Part shown: piece by piece, positions 1 to 8,520 of the stretch
Layout of the letters: each line of letters starts with the position of its first letter
How positions within the stretch are numbered: position 1 is the stretch's first letter
Assembly (NCBI RefSeq): GCF_003419895.1
Contig: NZ_QPMM01000008.1
Span: 105,704 to 169,703, forward strand
DNA from: Chitinophaga silvatica
Lineage (GTDB): Bacteria > Bacteroidota > Bacteroidia > Chitinophagales > Chitinophagaceae
DNA: 64,000 nucleotides
Direction: 5' to 3'
The notes under the pieces: model-generated
Databases searched by the model: none
What the model saw: the letters and a program-made list of their open reading frames with translations, nothing else
What the model was told of the DNA's origin: nothing
Translations under genes and position numbers: made by a program

Positions 1-872
1 TTATAAAGTACGAATTCTGGTATCATTATCTGACCACTTTGCATGCCCGAAACGTACCAACTTTACTGGTTTCCGGGATTTTTCGGCCAGATCAGATCTT
101 CTTTAAAGGATATGGCTCCATGTTCAAAAAGTTACTTAAGCAGCTTACCCATATTTTCGTTCAGAACCCTACCTCATTGGATTTGCTCAGAAATATAGGG
201 ATAAACCAGGTTACGGTAAGCGGCGATACGAGGTTCGACAGAGTAGCCGATCTGTTGAAAGAACAACGTTCTGTTCCTGAAATTGAAAGCTTGTCGGATA
301 ACCGTCTTATTGTTGCCGGGAGTACCTGGCCGGAAGATGAAAAGCTACTTAGTCAGTGGTGGCAACAACATCAACCCTCCAATACCTGCTTGATTCTTGC
401 CCCCCATGAAATTCATGAAGAGCATTTACAGGCTATTGAAAATCTTTTCCCCGATGCTATCAGGTTTTCCCTTTTTAAAACTCAACCTGCTACTAAGCCT
501 AAAGTATTGATTATCGATAATATAGGCATGCTAACCATCTTATACAGGTATGCATATCTATCCTATGTTGGTGGTGGATTGGCAAAAGGGGGGATTCATA
601 ATGTGCTGGAACCAGCTGTTTATAGTAAACCTGTGATTATTGGCCCTGTCTATGACAAGTATTTTGAAGCTGTTGAATTGGTAGCTGCAGGTGGTGCCGC
701 AGTAGTAACAGATTTACAATCTCTTTCCCAGATATTGGAAAAATTGTTCACAGAGCCTGAATTCTACTCGAAAATGGCTGCTACGGCAGGAAAATATGTT
801 CAACAAAATATCGGAGCTACTGAAAAAGTACTCACCTACATTCAGGAGAAGCGTTTTCTTAGTAAAGCATAG
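1..872 (+). CDS. waaA: 3-deoxy-D-manno-octulosonic acid (Kdo) transferase, C-terminal part; 5' end outside window
   Basis: The frame is open from base 3, before any start codon, so the gene enters from outside the window. What remains is the end of the N-terminal lobe and the whole C-terminal lobe of a GT-B glycosyltransferase. The segment GGIHNVLEPA near base 590, followed by PVIIGP, is the conserved Kdo-transferase (GT30) nucleotide-sugar site. The enzyme transfers Kdo from CMP-Kdo to lipid A precursor at the inner membrane, an essential step in lipopolysaccharide synthesis. The last 31 bases overlap the end of the convergent gene downstream. The family call is firm; only the start is missing. 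Confidence 0.93.
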   Translation, partial: IKYEFWYHYLTTLHARNVPTLLVSGIFRPDQIFFKGYGSMFKKLLKQLTHIFVQNPTSLDLLRNIGINQVTVSGDTRFDRVADLLKEQRSVPEIESLSDNRLIVAGSTWPEDEKLLSQWWQQHQPSNTCLILAPHEIHEEHLQAIENLFPDAIRFSLFKTQPATKPKVLIIDNIGMLTILYRYAYLSYVGGGLAKGGIHNVLEPAVYSKPVIIGPVYDKYFEAVELVAAGGAAVVTDLQSLSQILEKLFTEPEFYSKMAATAGKYVQQNIGATEKVLTYIQEKRFLSKA

Positions 873-1789
873 AATTGCTGTACCAATTTGTGATCATCCT
901 GCCAACCCTGAATAATCTTGATTTCGCGCTGAAGCCAGTAATCGGCTTCCTGAAGTGTTGTGAAATCGTTGAGTGTTTTAATGGAACGCTCGTATAAATC
1001 CCTGTCTCCATTAAACAAATCTTCTATAAACTGATACTTGTCGTTAATCCCAATTGCCTGGCGAAGGTCTTTTATTGGTATTTCGCCTAGTTTTTGTGCC
1101 AGTTCCTGTTTTTCGAGGCGCAGACGGTCGTTCAGTGATTGACCGGTAGATTCTTTAACCTCTTTTACCTCCTTAGTTTCAGGAGTAGGATCAAATAATG
1201 TGGCTTGCGATCTGGCAGGTGCAGGTATTGGTGTTTCTATAACTTTAGTAACAGGCGGAGGAGGAGGTGGTTCAGGAGCGGTAGTCTGTTTGGCAAATAC
1301 AGAATTGAGGTCTGTAATCTCATGGGCCTTGGCAGCTGTGTTGATATCTACTACATCAGATGTTTTATAGGCAGAATTGATATCTTCTGTTTCCCTCACC
1401 TGGTTGTTGAGCTCCGTTACAGGAATTACCTTCTCAATATGTTTGGGAGCAGGTGTTTCTGCCTCTTTATAAGGGTAAGTGGTATTATTGTTTACTGCAA
1501 TGTTAATATCTTCTGCCTTAGGAACCGGAGCGGCCACAGGATTATTTGACGGTAATGTTGTAGTTTGCGCCTCTGTTTCAGTAGTTGAAACGGCAACAGT
1601 TATAGGTTGCTGAGAGGGTAAAATAACTGCAACGTTAGCGTGTTTGTCGAGTTGCTCGAGGTGTTGAAGGGTACGTACACGTAATACTTCTGCCTGCAAC
1701 AATTGCACATAATAGGAAATCGTTGCCAGGTCTGCTCCGGAATTTTTCAATTCCAGCAATTTTTCAATTAATGCACTAATTTTTTCCAT
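842..1789 (-). CDS. Conserved Bacteroidota protein of unknown function with Pro-rich linker
   Basis: This 315-residue protein has a helical N-terminus (about 1-45), a long low-complexity middle with a run of seven prolines near residue 175, and a charged helical C-terminal domain (about 220-315). The C-terminal part (DLRQAIGINDKYQFIEDLF) resembles a domain I know from unnamed Bacteroidota proteins. The middle holds short repeats of the form [E/V/T]D(I/L)Nx(A/V): EDINIAV, EDINSAY, VDINTAA and TDLNSVF. A related SLNDRL stands just before the C-terminal domain. No signal peptide or membrane segment is seen, so it is probably cytoplasmic. It converges on waaA with a 31-base overlap. Function unknown. 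Confidence 0.8.
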   Translation of the reverse strand: MEKISALIEKLLELKNSGADLATISYYVQLLQAEVLRVRTLQHLEQLDKHANVAVILPSQQPITVAVSTTETEAQTTTLPSNNPVAAPVPKAEDINIAVNNNTTYPYKEAETPAPKHIEKVIPVTELNNQVRETEDINSAYKTSDVVDINTAAKAHEITDLNSVFAKQTTAPEPPPPPPVTKVIETPIPAPARSQATLFDPTPETKEVKEVKESTGQSLNDRLRLEKQELAQKLGEIPIKDLRQAIGINDKYQFIEDLFNGDRDLYERSIKTLNDFTTLQEADYWLQREIKIIQGWQDDHKLVQQFYALLRKRFS

Positions 1790-1878
1790 GCCTTAATTGT
1801 TAACGTTAATAGGTAGGAAATATTTCATTTTTATAAAAATAGAATATTTCAATTAATTAATAATCAAATTACTACAAT

Positions 1879-2448
1879 ATGTTTATTGAACCTTCTATAA
1901 CAGGAGGGCGTAGGGGATGGATAGAGGTGATTTGTGGATCTATGTTTTCAGGAAAAACAGAAGAATTGATTCGTCGGTTGAAAAGAGCAAGGATAGCAAA
2001 TCTGAAAGTAGAAATCTTTAAACCGGCAATAGACGTGCGATATGATGAGGTAAATATTACGTCGCACGATGAAAATAAGATCAATTCTACCCCAATTGAA
2101 AACTCACAGCAAATTCTGCTACTGGCGCAGGATGTAGATGTTGTAGGAATAGATGAAGCTCAGTTCTTTGATGCGGAATTGCCAAATGTATGTGATCAGC
2201 TGGCTTTGGCGGGTGTGCGGGTAATTGTTGCAGGGTTAGATATGGATTATACCGGAAAACCATTTGGACAGATGCCTTTTTTACTGGCAAAAGCAGATTA
2301 TATTACAAAATTACATGCTATTTGTGTAGTGTGTGGAAATATCGCCAACTATTCTTTCAGGAAGTCCGCATCCAAAGAAACCTTATTACTGGGAGAAAAA
2401 GATTTGTACGAGCCAAGATGCAGGCATTGTTATTATACCCATCCATAG
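1879..2448 (+). CDS. tdk: Thymidine kinase (type II)
   Basis: This enzyme phosphorylates thymidine to dTMP in the pyrimidine salvage pathway in the cytoplasm. The P-loop GSMFSGKT is at residues 20-27. The Walker B-like DEAQFF lies near residue 95, and a zinc site is made of Cys149/Cys152 and Cys181/Cys184. The 189-residue length is normal for the bacterial type II family. The region between it and the divergent upstream gene is about 90 bases and AT-rich. No clear -7 element could be assigned there. Confidence 0.96.
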   Translation: MFIEPSITGGRRGWIEVICGSMFSGKTEELIRRLKRARIANLKVEIFKPAIDVRYDEVNITSHDENKINSTPIENSQQILLLAQDVDVVGIDEAQFFDAELPNVCDQLALAGVRVIVAGLDMDYTGKPFGQMPFLLAKADYITKLHAICVVCGNIANYSFRKSASKETLLLGEKDLYEPRCRHCYYTHP

Positions 2449-2486
2449 CTTGAAAGGAATTAGTAAATATTATAGAGGTACCACCT

Positions 2487-2993
2487 TTATAATATTTGCT
2501 CCTTTTTTACTTTAAATGTGAATTTTTTCTGGGTAAGATAGCTGAATATTACTACCAGTATAGTAGTTAGAATTTTACTGATAGTAGGATAGAGATTAAA
2601 ATGTTCAACAAATATCTTCATAAAAACATAGTTGAGCATAATACAAATACCCACCATGATAAAGTATCTGAAAAGTTGAACCCTGCCCCTGATATTGGAT
2701 TCTGAGAACACTACATATTTACTTAAAAGGAAGCCAGTAGGAAATGTTACTGCCATAGCCATAAACAACGCACCAATGTGGGCCCCCATATCAAATAAAC
2801 CAAAATGGATGGTTTCATGACGTAGGATGAAATTGTAACTGATAAAATACAGGAATATATCCAACAACGTATTACCACCGCCACAAGCCAGGTAGCGGAA
2901 CGTTTGAAATGGCATTACCTTCGAAAAAGGAGGGTAAATAAAGCCCAGGATCTGTAAAATCAAGTTACGTAGTGTCATGAAAAATTGGCGCAA
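2487..2993 (-). CDS. GtrA-like small membrane protein
   Basis: The 168-residue protein has four hydrophobic segments (about 28-50, 70-90, 105-125 and 130-152). It ends with the YLTQKKFTFK-type tail common in GtrA/DPMS-like flippase-associated proteins. Members of the family are thought to help move undecaprenyl- or dolichyl-linked sugars across the inner membrane, but no glycosyltransferase partner is adjacent here. The gene lies between tdk and the biotin carboxylase and appears to be transcribed alone. Confidence 0.8.
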   Translation of the reverse strand: MRQFFMTLRNLILQILGFIYPPFSKVMPFQTFRYLACGGGNTLLDIFLYFISYNFILRHETIHFGLFDMGAHIGALFMAMAVTFPTGFLLSKYVVFSESNIRGRVQLFRYFIMVGICIMLNYVFMKIFVEHFNLYPTISKILTTILVVIFSYLTQKKFTFKVKKEQIL

Positions 2994-3053
2994 ATTTAAG
3001 TGTTTTCCGCATGCGGAAAACTACTTTAACGAAAGTTAATAACTATTATATAG

Positions 3054-4541
3054 TTATCTTAACATATTCCTTTTTTTCCAGTTGGAAACAGTTTTTTGAT
3101 CTTCACTGGTTGATTGTAAAGGTACATTTTGCTGCTGCCACACATACGCAGCCAGGATTGCTGCCACCTGTTCTTCCTTCAGATTGTTCTCCTGCAAGGC
3201 TTGCGGCGTAAAAAATTTACTGATGAAATTTGTATCAAAGTTTCCTTCAATAAATGCAGGTTGTTGTAATGCCCAATGCCCGAATGGTAAAGTGGTTTTA
3301 ATACCTTTTACTATGTACTCTTCAATTGCACGTATTAATCTGTGACGGGCTTCATCGCGGTTGCTACCCCATGCAATAAGTTTAGCGATCATTGGATCAT
3401 AGAAAATTGGTATATCCATTCCCTGTTCGTAACCATCATCTACTCTTACTCCATAACCTTGCGGACGGATATATGTTTCCAGTTTTCCGGTATCCGGAAG
3501 GAAGTTATTCATCGGGTCTTCTGCGCAAATGCGTAATTCAATGGCATGGCCATTTATTTTGAGGTCATCCTGGGAAAAGGAAAGTTTTTCTCCCCTGGCA
3601 ATCTTTATTTGTTCTTTTACCAGGTCTAAACCTGTAATCAGTTCTGTAACGGGATGTTCTACCTGGAGGCGTGTATTCATTTCCAGGAAATAGAAGTTTA
3701 GTGCTTCATCTACCAGGAATTCAACTGTACCGGCTCCGTAATAATTACAAGCTTTGGCTACATCAACCGCACATTGCCCCATAGCAGCTCTGATAGCAGG
3801 AGTAAGGCAAGATGAAGGCGCTTCTTCAATTAGTTTCTGGTGCCTGCGCTGAATGGAACATTCACGTTCGAACAGGTATACACAGTTACCGTGTTTGTCG
3901 CCCAGGATCTGAATCTCAATATGTTTCGGTGAGCCTACATATTTTTCAATAAATACAGCATCATCGCCAAATGCGCTAAGGGCCTCACTTTTAGCCATGC
4001 GTATCTGTTCCTCCAATTCTGAAGGCTCATTTACGATACGCATACCTTTACCACCGCCACCGGCAGAGGCTTTGATCAGAATCGGGAACCCCGTTTTCTT
4101 TACTACTTCTTTAGCTTCCTCCAGACTTCTCAGTGGTGTTTCGGTGCCGGGAACCATTGGTACTCCAAATTTCTGAGCAGCTTGCTTGGCAGCCAGTTTA
4201 CTACCCATTACCTCAATAGAAGAAGCGGAGGGGCCTATAAATGTGATACCGGCAGCAGTAACCTGCTCGGCAAATTTTGCGTTTTCACTGAGGAATCCAT
4301 AACCAGGATGAATGGCATCTGCATTCTTTTCCTTTGCTACTGCAATGATTTTTTCGCCTAATAAATAAGATTGATTTGATGGTGCCGGGCCAATACATAC
4401 CGCTTCATCTGCAAACAACACAAAAGGCATGGTACGATCGGCTTCAGAATATACCGCAACAGTTTTAATGCCCATTTCCCTCGCAGATCGCATAATCCGT
4501 AATGCAATTTCACCTCTATTGGCTACCAGAATTTTATTCAT
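3054..4541 (-). CDS. accC: Biotin carboxylase subunit of acetyl-/propionyl-CoA carboxylase
   Basis: This subunit carboxylates biotin on the carrier protein using ATP and bicarbonate. The N-terminal biotin-carboxylase motif (ILVANRGEIALRIMRSA) is at residues 4-20. The ATP-grasp glycine loop KASAGGGGKGM is near residue 160, and the catalytic MNTRLQVEHPVTE near residue 290. At 495 residues it is about 45 longer than E. coli AccC. The extra C-terminal tail is seen in acyl-CoA carboxylase alpha subunits of Bacteroidota, so the substrate complex could be propionyl-CoA carboxylase. No biotin carrier or carboxyltransferase gene lies beside it. Confidence 0.93.
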   Translation of the reverse strand: MNKILVANRGEIALRIMRSAREMGIKTVAVYSEADRTMPFVLFADEAVCIGPAPSNQSYLLGEKIIAVAKEKNADAIHPGYGFLSENAKFAEQVTAAGITFIGPSASSIEVMGSKLAAKQAAQKFGVPMVPGTETPLRSLEEAKEVVKKTGFPILIKASAGGGGKGMRIVNEPSELEEQIRMAKSEALSAFGDDAVFIEKYVGSPKHIEIQILGDKHGNCVYLFERECSIQRRHQKLIEEAPSSCLTPAIRAAMGQCAVDVAKACNYYGAGTVEFLVDEALNFYFLEMNTRLQVEHPVTELITGLDLVKEQIKIARGEKLSFSQDDLKINGHAIELRICAEDPMNNFLPDTGKLETYIRPQGYGVRVDDGYEQGMDIPIFYDPMIAKLIAWGSNRDEARHRLIRAIEEYIVKGIKTTLPFGHWALQQPAFIEGNFDTNFISKFFTPQALQENNLKEEQVAAILAAYVWQQQNVPLQSTSEDQKTVSNWKKRNMLR

Positions 4542-4601
4542 CGACAGTAATTTATATGGATTGGCTAATATAGTTAGTTTTATGGACTTAGGATTAAATC
4601 G

Positions 4602-4633
4602 TTGTACTTATCTGTAAATCCTGACTATCTTTG
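4602..4633 (+). promoter_or_regulatory. Bacteroidota-type promoter of ccmB
   Basis: TTG at 4602-4604 and TATCTTTG at 4626-4633, separated by 21 bases, fit the -33/-7 consensus. The predicted RNA start is close to base 4640. This leaves almost no leader before the ATG at 4644 and rules out the in-frame ATG at 4602, which lies inside the promoter. Confidence 0.7.
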
Positions 4634-4643
4634 CGGCCATACC

Positions 4644-5312
4644 ATGAGGAAGAAAAGTACTATACATCAGGTAATAACCCTTGTAAAGAAGGATCTTACG
4701 TTAGAATTGCGTCAACAGTATGCATTTTATGGAGTATTATTATACATAGTTTCTACTGTTTTTGTAATCAATCTGATGTTAGGAAAACCGGATGACAAGC
4801 TATGGAATGCCCTTTTTTGGGTAATCCAGCTTTTTGTGGCCGTAAATGCTGTTGCCAAAAGCTTTATGCAGGAGAGTAAAGGCCGGTTGCTATATTTCTA
4901 TTCACTGGTACATCCAAGGGTATTTATAATGGCGAAACTCATCTATAATATCATTTTAATGATTTTGATGAGCTTAATTGCCATGATATGTAGTATTGCG
5001 TTCCTGGGAAATCCAATCGCCAATATGGGATATTTTATAGGAATGGTATTGATGGGGGGCGTAAGTTTATCCCTTCTCTTTACCATGCTGGCAGCAATTG
5101 CGGCCCAGGCCAACCATAATGCCGCTTTAATGGCGGTAATGGGGTTTCCGCTTATTTTGCCAATTTTGATGCTGCTGGCCAATATTTCAGTTTCTGCTTT
5201 CCTTACTGTTTATCAGCCAGGATTACCAAAAATGTTTTTCCTTCTCGGAGGGATGGATATCCTGGTAATAGCCTTAACACTCATTCTTTTCCCATTTCTG
5301 TGGAAAGATTGA
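4644..5312 (+). CDS. ccmB: Heme exporter protein CcmB
   Basis: CcmB is the membrane subunit of the CcmAB transporter in cytochrome c maturation system I, in the inner membrane. The protein begins MRKKSTIHQV and has six hydrophobic segments. The FVAVNAVAKSFMQESKGR stretch near residue 75 is typical of CcmB. Starting at 4644 it has 222 residues, the usual length, while the longer in-frame start at 4602 falls within the promoter. It is followed after 142 bases by ccmC. The ATPase gene ccmA is not in this window next to it. Confidence 0.9.
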   Translation: MRKKSTIHQVITLVKKDLTLELRQQYAFYGVLLYIVSTVFVINLMLGKPDDKLWNALFWVIQLFVAVNAVAKSFMQESKGRLLYFYSLVHPRVFIMAKLIYNIILMILMSLIAMICSIAFLGNPIANMGYFIGMVLMGGVSLSLLFTMLAAIAAQANHNAALMAVMGFPLILPILMLLANISVSAFLTVYQPGLPKMFFLLGGMDILVIALTLILFPFLWKD

Positions 5313-5371
5313 TGAAATATCAAACAAACAGCTAACTTCTATAAACGAATTTTAATAGGTATTTATAGATG

Positions 5372-5404
5372 TTGCAATAAACTTAAAATCGCCTAAAATC
5401 TTTG
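5372..5404 (+). promoter_or_regulatory. Possible promoter of ccmC
   Basis: TTG at 5372-5374 and AATCTTTG at 5397-5404 are spaced 22 bases. The -7 box has one mismatch (A for T), so this is a weak candidate. It would give ccmC-ccmD its own RNA start about 40 bases before the ATG at 5455. Confidence 0.4.
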
Positions 5405-5454
5405 TACTTAAGGGGAAAACCTGTAGGTTTGCCCCCGGAATATAGCTATAAAAA

Positions 5455-6114
5455 ATGGCCAAACATTGGTGGAAAGCATTAGCGATACTGCTTCTTTTAT
5501 ATGTAATTATCGCCGGGTTTACTATTAATATACCAATTATAGGAACCAACGGACAGTCATCCAGAGGATTGTTCTTTCACGTGCCGATGTGGATATCTAT
5601 GTATACGATGTTCACTATCTCCCTCGTCTATTCTCTTTTATTCCTTAACAAATACGATTTAAAGAAAGATATTGTAGCGTCCAGCGCTGCCGGCGTAGGG
5701 GCTTTCTTTGGCATACTTGGATTTGCTACTGGTACACTCTGGGCTACCTATACCTGGGGCGGTACCCTGACAGACGATCCTAAACAGATGTGTACTGCCA
5801 TTGCCATCTTAATTTATTTAGCATACCTGGTGTTGCGTATGTCTATCCAGGATATGGACAAAAGGGCGCGTATCTCTGCTGTTTTCAACATATTCGCCTA
5901 TGCCTTACTAATCCCGCTTACATATATCATCCCCCGGATGGTTGATTCTTTGCACCCGGGAAGTGCTACTACTCCAGGTTTTGCTTCAAAAGACACAGAC
6001 GGTACTATGAAAATGGTGTTATATCCTGCATTTATCGGATGGACATTATTAGGCGTCTGGATTTTTACTTTAGTAGTGCGCTACAAAAAATTACAACTTA
6101 AAAAACTCTTTTAA
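5455..6114 (+). CDS. ccmC: Cytochrome c maturation protein CcmC (CcsA family)
   Basis: CcmC is an inner-membrane heme-handling protein that presents heme to the periplasmic chaperone CcmE. Six hydrophobic segments are seen. The tryptophan-rich heme-binding segment (GTLWATYTWGGTLTDD, about residues 90-106) matches the WWD domain of the CcsA/CcmC family. A conserved histidine is in FFHVPMW near residue 41. The 219-residue length is normal. The stop codon is immediately followed by the ATG of the ccmD-like gene, so the two are co-transcribed. Confidence 0.92.
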   Translation: MAKHWWKALAILLLLYVIIAGFTINIPIIGTNGQSSRGLFFHVPMWISMYTMFTISLVYSLLFLNKYDLKKDIVASSAAGVGAFFGILGFATGTLWATYTWGGTLTDDPKQMCTAIAILIYLAYLVLRMSIQDMDKRARISAVFNIFAYALLIPLTYIIPRMVDSLHPGSATTPGFASKDTDGTMKMVLYPAFIGWTLLGVWIFTLVVRYKKLQLKKLF

Positions 6115-6345
6115 ATGATTAATAAAGCGTTTTCATTCTGCCTTACAGCTGCGCTATTAATGATTTCCGTATTAGCCAACGCACAACAGCAAGATACCGA
6201 GAAAGGCCCGGTAAACGAGTTTTTCCGTAGCAATGATAAAATTTACGTAGTGGTAGGTGTCTTAGTGATCATCTTCCTGGGAATAACTTTGTTCCTTATC
6301 AATCTGGATAGAAAGATCGGTAAGCTTGAAAAAAATGAGAAATAA
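6115..6345 (+). CDS. CcmD-like small membrane protein
   Basis: This 76-residue protein has an N-terminal signal-like segment ending in ANAQQQ (about 1-24), then a short spacer and one membrane helix (about 45-65). The end is charged and helical (LDRKIGKLEKNEK). Length, topology and position directly after ccmC fit the CcmD role of linking CcmC and CcmE. Sequence conservation in CcmD is low, so the assignment rests mainly on context. Confidence 0.72.
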   Translation: MINKAFSFCLTAALLMISVLANAQQQDTEKGPVNEFFRSNDKIYVVVGVLVIIFLGITLFLINLDRKIGKLEKNEK

Positions 6346-6349
6346 TATT

Positions 6350-6381
6350 GGCAAAGGGCGGGATTAATTCCCGCCCTTGCC
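6350..6381. terminator. Strong hairpin after the ccm genes
   Basis: GGCAAAGGGCGGGAT pairs with ATTCCCGCCCTTGCC with one bulged A. No T-run follows, so it may stop or stabilise the ccm transcript rather than act as a classic intrinsic terminator. Confidence 0.6.
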
Positions 6382-6452
6382 GTTTGGAACAGCAAATATC
6401 AATTTAACCATAGCATTTACAATTTTAATCGTTTTACCAAAACAATAGTTTT

Positions 6453-7871
6453 ATGTCGCAAGAACAGCATTATAGCTTTTTCCAAAGTGTGGAAAAGAGC
6501 TTCGACAAAGCAGCTGCGTTCACAAAATGGGATAAAGGTATCCTGGAGCAGATCAAAGCCTGCAACGCTGTATACCAGATTAAATTCCCAGTAAGAATAG
6601 GCGATACCGTTCAAGTAATTGAAGCATACCGTGTACAACACTCTCACCACAAACTGCCTTGTAAAGGTGGTATTCGCTTCAGCGAAGAAGTAAACCAGGA
6701 TGAAGTGATGGCATTGGCTTCCTTAATGACCTATAAATGCGCTATCGTAAACGTTCCGTTTGGTGGTGCTAAAGGCGGTATCAAAATCAATCCCCGCAAC
6801 TTTACTCCTTTCCAGCTGGAAGCAATTACCCGTCGTTATACTGCCGAATTGGTAAAGAAAAACTTTATTGGCCCGGGTACAGACGTGCCTGCTCCTGATT
6901 ACGGTACCGGTGAAAGAGAAATGAGCTGGATCCTCGATACCTACATGAGCTTACGCCCAGGAGAAATAGATGGTTACGGTTGTGTGACCGGTAAACCAGT
7001 TTCTCAGGGTGGTGTACGTGGTCGTACTGAAGCTACCGGTTTAGGTGTATTCTACGGATTACGTGAACTGTGCAATATTAAGGAAGATATGGACCGCATT
7101 GGCCTTACTACTGGCCTTACCGGTAAAAGAGTGGTGGTTCAGGGTATGGGTAACGTAGGATACCATGCTGCTAAATATTTCAACGAAGCAGGTGCTAAGG
7201 TAATCTGCCTGATCGAATGGGATGGCGCCATCTTCAACGAAAATGGTATGAACCCGGATGAAGTATTAATGCATAAAAAAGCTACCGGCTCTATCGTTAA
7301 CTTCCCTGGTGCTGTAAACCTGAAGAAAAATACAGACGGTCTGGAACTCGAATGCGAAATTCTGATCCCTGCAGCACTGGAAAATGTAATCGATGAAAAC
7401 AATGCTCCAAACGTTAAAGCTAAGATCATCGGTGAAGCCGCAAATGGTCCTTTAACTCCGGAAGCAGATGAAATCCTGAATAAAAAAGGTGTGATCATCG
7501 TTCCTGATATGTTCCTGAATGCAGGTGGTGTAACCGTTTCATATTTCGAATGGCTGAAAAACCTTAGCCACGTTCGTTATGGCCGCTTAGGAAAACGTTT
7601 CGATGAAAATATGAACATGCATATTCTTCAAACTATCGAAGACCTTACCGGTAAGAAAGTTTCTGAGCAGGAAAGAAAATTCATTGCACATGGTGCTGAT
7701 GAAGTAGATCTGGTTTACTCTGGTCTTGAAGAAACCATGCACGCTGCTTTACACGAAGTTCGCGATGCTATGATTGCAAATCCTCAGATCACTGATATGC
7801 GTACTGCTGCTTATGTTGTAGCTATCAATAAGGTAGGTGCTGCATACGAACAACTGGGTATTTTCCCTTGA
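6453..7871 (+). CDS. gdh: Glutamate dehydrogenase (Glu/Leu/Phe/Val dehydrogenase family)
   Basis: This enzyme reversibly deaminates glutamate to 2-oxoglutarate and links nitrogen and carbon metabolism. The family signature VPFGGAKGGI, with the catalytic lysine, is near residue 105. The substrate-site KGGIRF is near residue 70, and the NAD(P)-binding Rossmann start VVVQGMGNVG is near residue 228. At 472 residues it is slightly longer than most hexameric forms. It is monocistronic, with a hairpin on each side. Cofactor preference cannot be judged safely. Confidence 0.93.
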   Translation: MSQEQHYSFFQSVEKSFDKAAAFTKWDKGILEQIKACNAVYQIKFPVRIGDTVQVIEAYRVQHSHHKLPCKGGIRFSEEVNQDEVMALASLMTYKCAIVNVPFGGAKGGIKINPRNFTPFQLEAITRRYTAELVKKNFIGPGTDVPAPDYGTGEREMSWILDTYMSLRPGEIDGYGCVTGKPVSQGGVRGRTEATGLGVFYGLRELCNIKEDMDRIGLTTGLTGKRVVVQGMGNVGYHAAKYFNEAGAKVICLIEWDGAIFNENGMNPDEVLMHKKATGSIVNFPGAVNLKKNTDGLELECEILIPAALENVIDENNAPNVKAKIIGEAANGPLTPEADEILNKKGVIIVPDMFLNAGGVTVSYFEWLKNLSHVRYGRLGKRFDENMNMHILQTIEDLTGKKVSEQERKFIAHGADEVDLVYSGLEETMHAALHEVRDAMIANPQITDMRTAAYVVAINKVGAAYEQLGIFP

Positions 7872-7901
7872 TCGGATAAACGCAAACGCACTAATAATAT
7901 C

Positions 7902-7948
7902 AAAAAGCATAAAGGTCGGACTACTGATCTTTATGCTTTTTTATTTTT
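7902..7948 (+). terminator. Intrinsic terminator of glutamate dehydrogenase
   Basis: AAAAAGCATAAAG pairs with CTTTATGCTTTTT, followed by a T-rich tract. It sits 30 bases after the stop codon, also downstream of the convergent gene at 7989. Confidence 0.85.
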
Positions 7949-7988
7949 AGGTTGATGGATTAATGTGGAGATCTGCCTTTTTTATTTT

Positions 7989-8432
7989 TTAGATAGATGG
8001 ATAAGCAGGAAGAGCTTTTAGAAATTGCCATTGATTGGCGGTATATGTACCACAAAAGGTATGAAGACCATTAGTGATCACCAGGTAACTGGCCGGCATA
8101 GCCATATTATACTGTACTACCTGTTGCAGCGTTTTGTTGGTCAGCGGAACATTCATCTCTTTACACTCTATCAGCATCCATGGCTGCATATCTCTGTTGT
8201 AAATCACTATATCATATCGCTTCTTTACTTCCCCTATATAAATTTCCCTTTCTATCCCAATTAGGGCAGAGGGATACTCAAGTGTTTGAACCAGATAATT
8301 GAGGAAATTTTGCCTTACCCATTCCTCTGGTGTAAGTAGAATATATTTCTTTCTTAATCGGTCAAAGATCAATTCTTTGTTTCCTTCTTTGACAATTTTG
8401 AAATCCGGCGTTGGAAAGGTGATAGCAATCAA
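7989..8432 (-). CDS. HSDR_N_2-type nuclease-fold protein
   Basis: The 147-residue protein matches the small stand-alone relatives of the type I restriction enzyme R N-terminal domain. A PD-(D/E)XK-like active site can be read as Asp in RYDIVIYN (about residue 74) and Glu-x-Lys in MLIECKE (about 88-92). The C-terminal part has the VVQYNMAMPASYLVITNG motif of the family. Such proteins are widespread in Bacteroidota as single genes with unknown cellular roles. No restriction-modification partners are nearby, so it should not be called a restriction system. Confidence 0.8.
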   Translation of the reverse strand: MIAITFPTPDFKIVKEGNKELIFDRLRKKYILLTPEEWVRQNFLNYLVQTLEYPSALIGIEREIYIGEVKKRYDIVIYNRDMQPWMLIECKEMNVPLTNKTLQQVVQYNMAMPASYLVITNGLHTFCGTYTANQWQFLKALPAYPSI

Positions 8433-8498
8433 ATGTTGATAGATTTTGATGCGAAGATAGTTACAATACTATAATATGGGCAGTCGGAGAAAAAACCT

Positions 8499-8506
8499 TA
8501 TATTTG
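8499..8506 (+). promoter_or_regulatory. -7 element before AMP nucleosidase
   Basis: TATATTTG at 8499-8506 is a full match to TAnnTTTG and lies 14 bases before the ATG at 8521. No clear -33 box was found. It argues against the upstream in-frame ATG at 8476. Confidence 0.6.
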
Positions 8507-8520
8507 CCTGTCAAAAGGCT

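Noticed and set aside
1205..1549. Plus-strand frame of 114 codons
   Set aside because: It is the antisense of the proline- and low-complexity region of the gene at 842-1789; composition is rich in Arg, Cys and Phe as expected for a shadow.
7989..8432. Type I restriction system
   Set aside because: Only a small HSDR_N_2-type protein is present; no methylase, specificity or helicase parts are adjacent.
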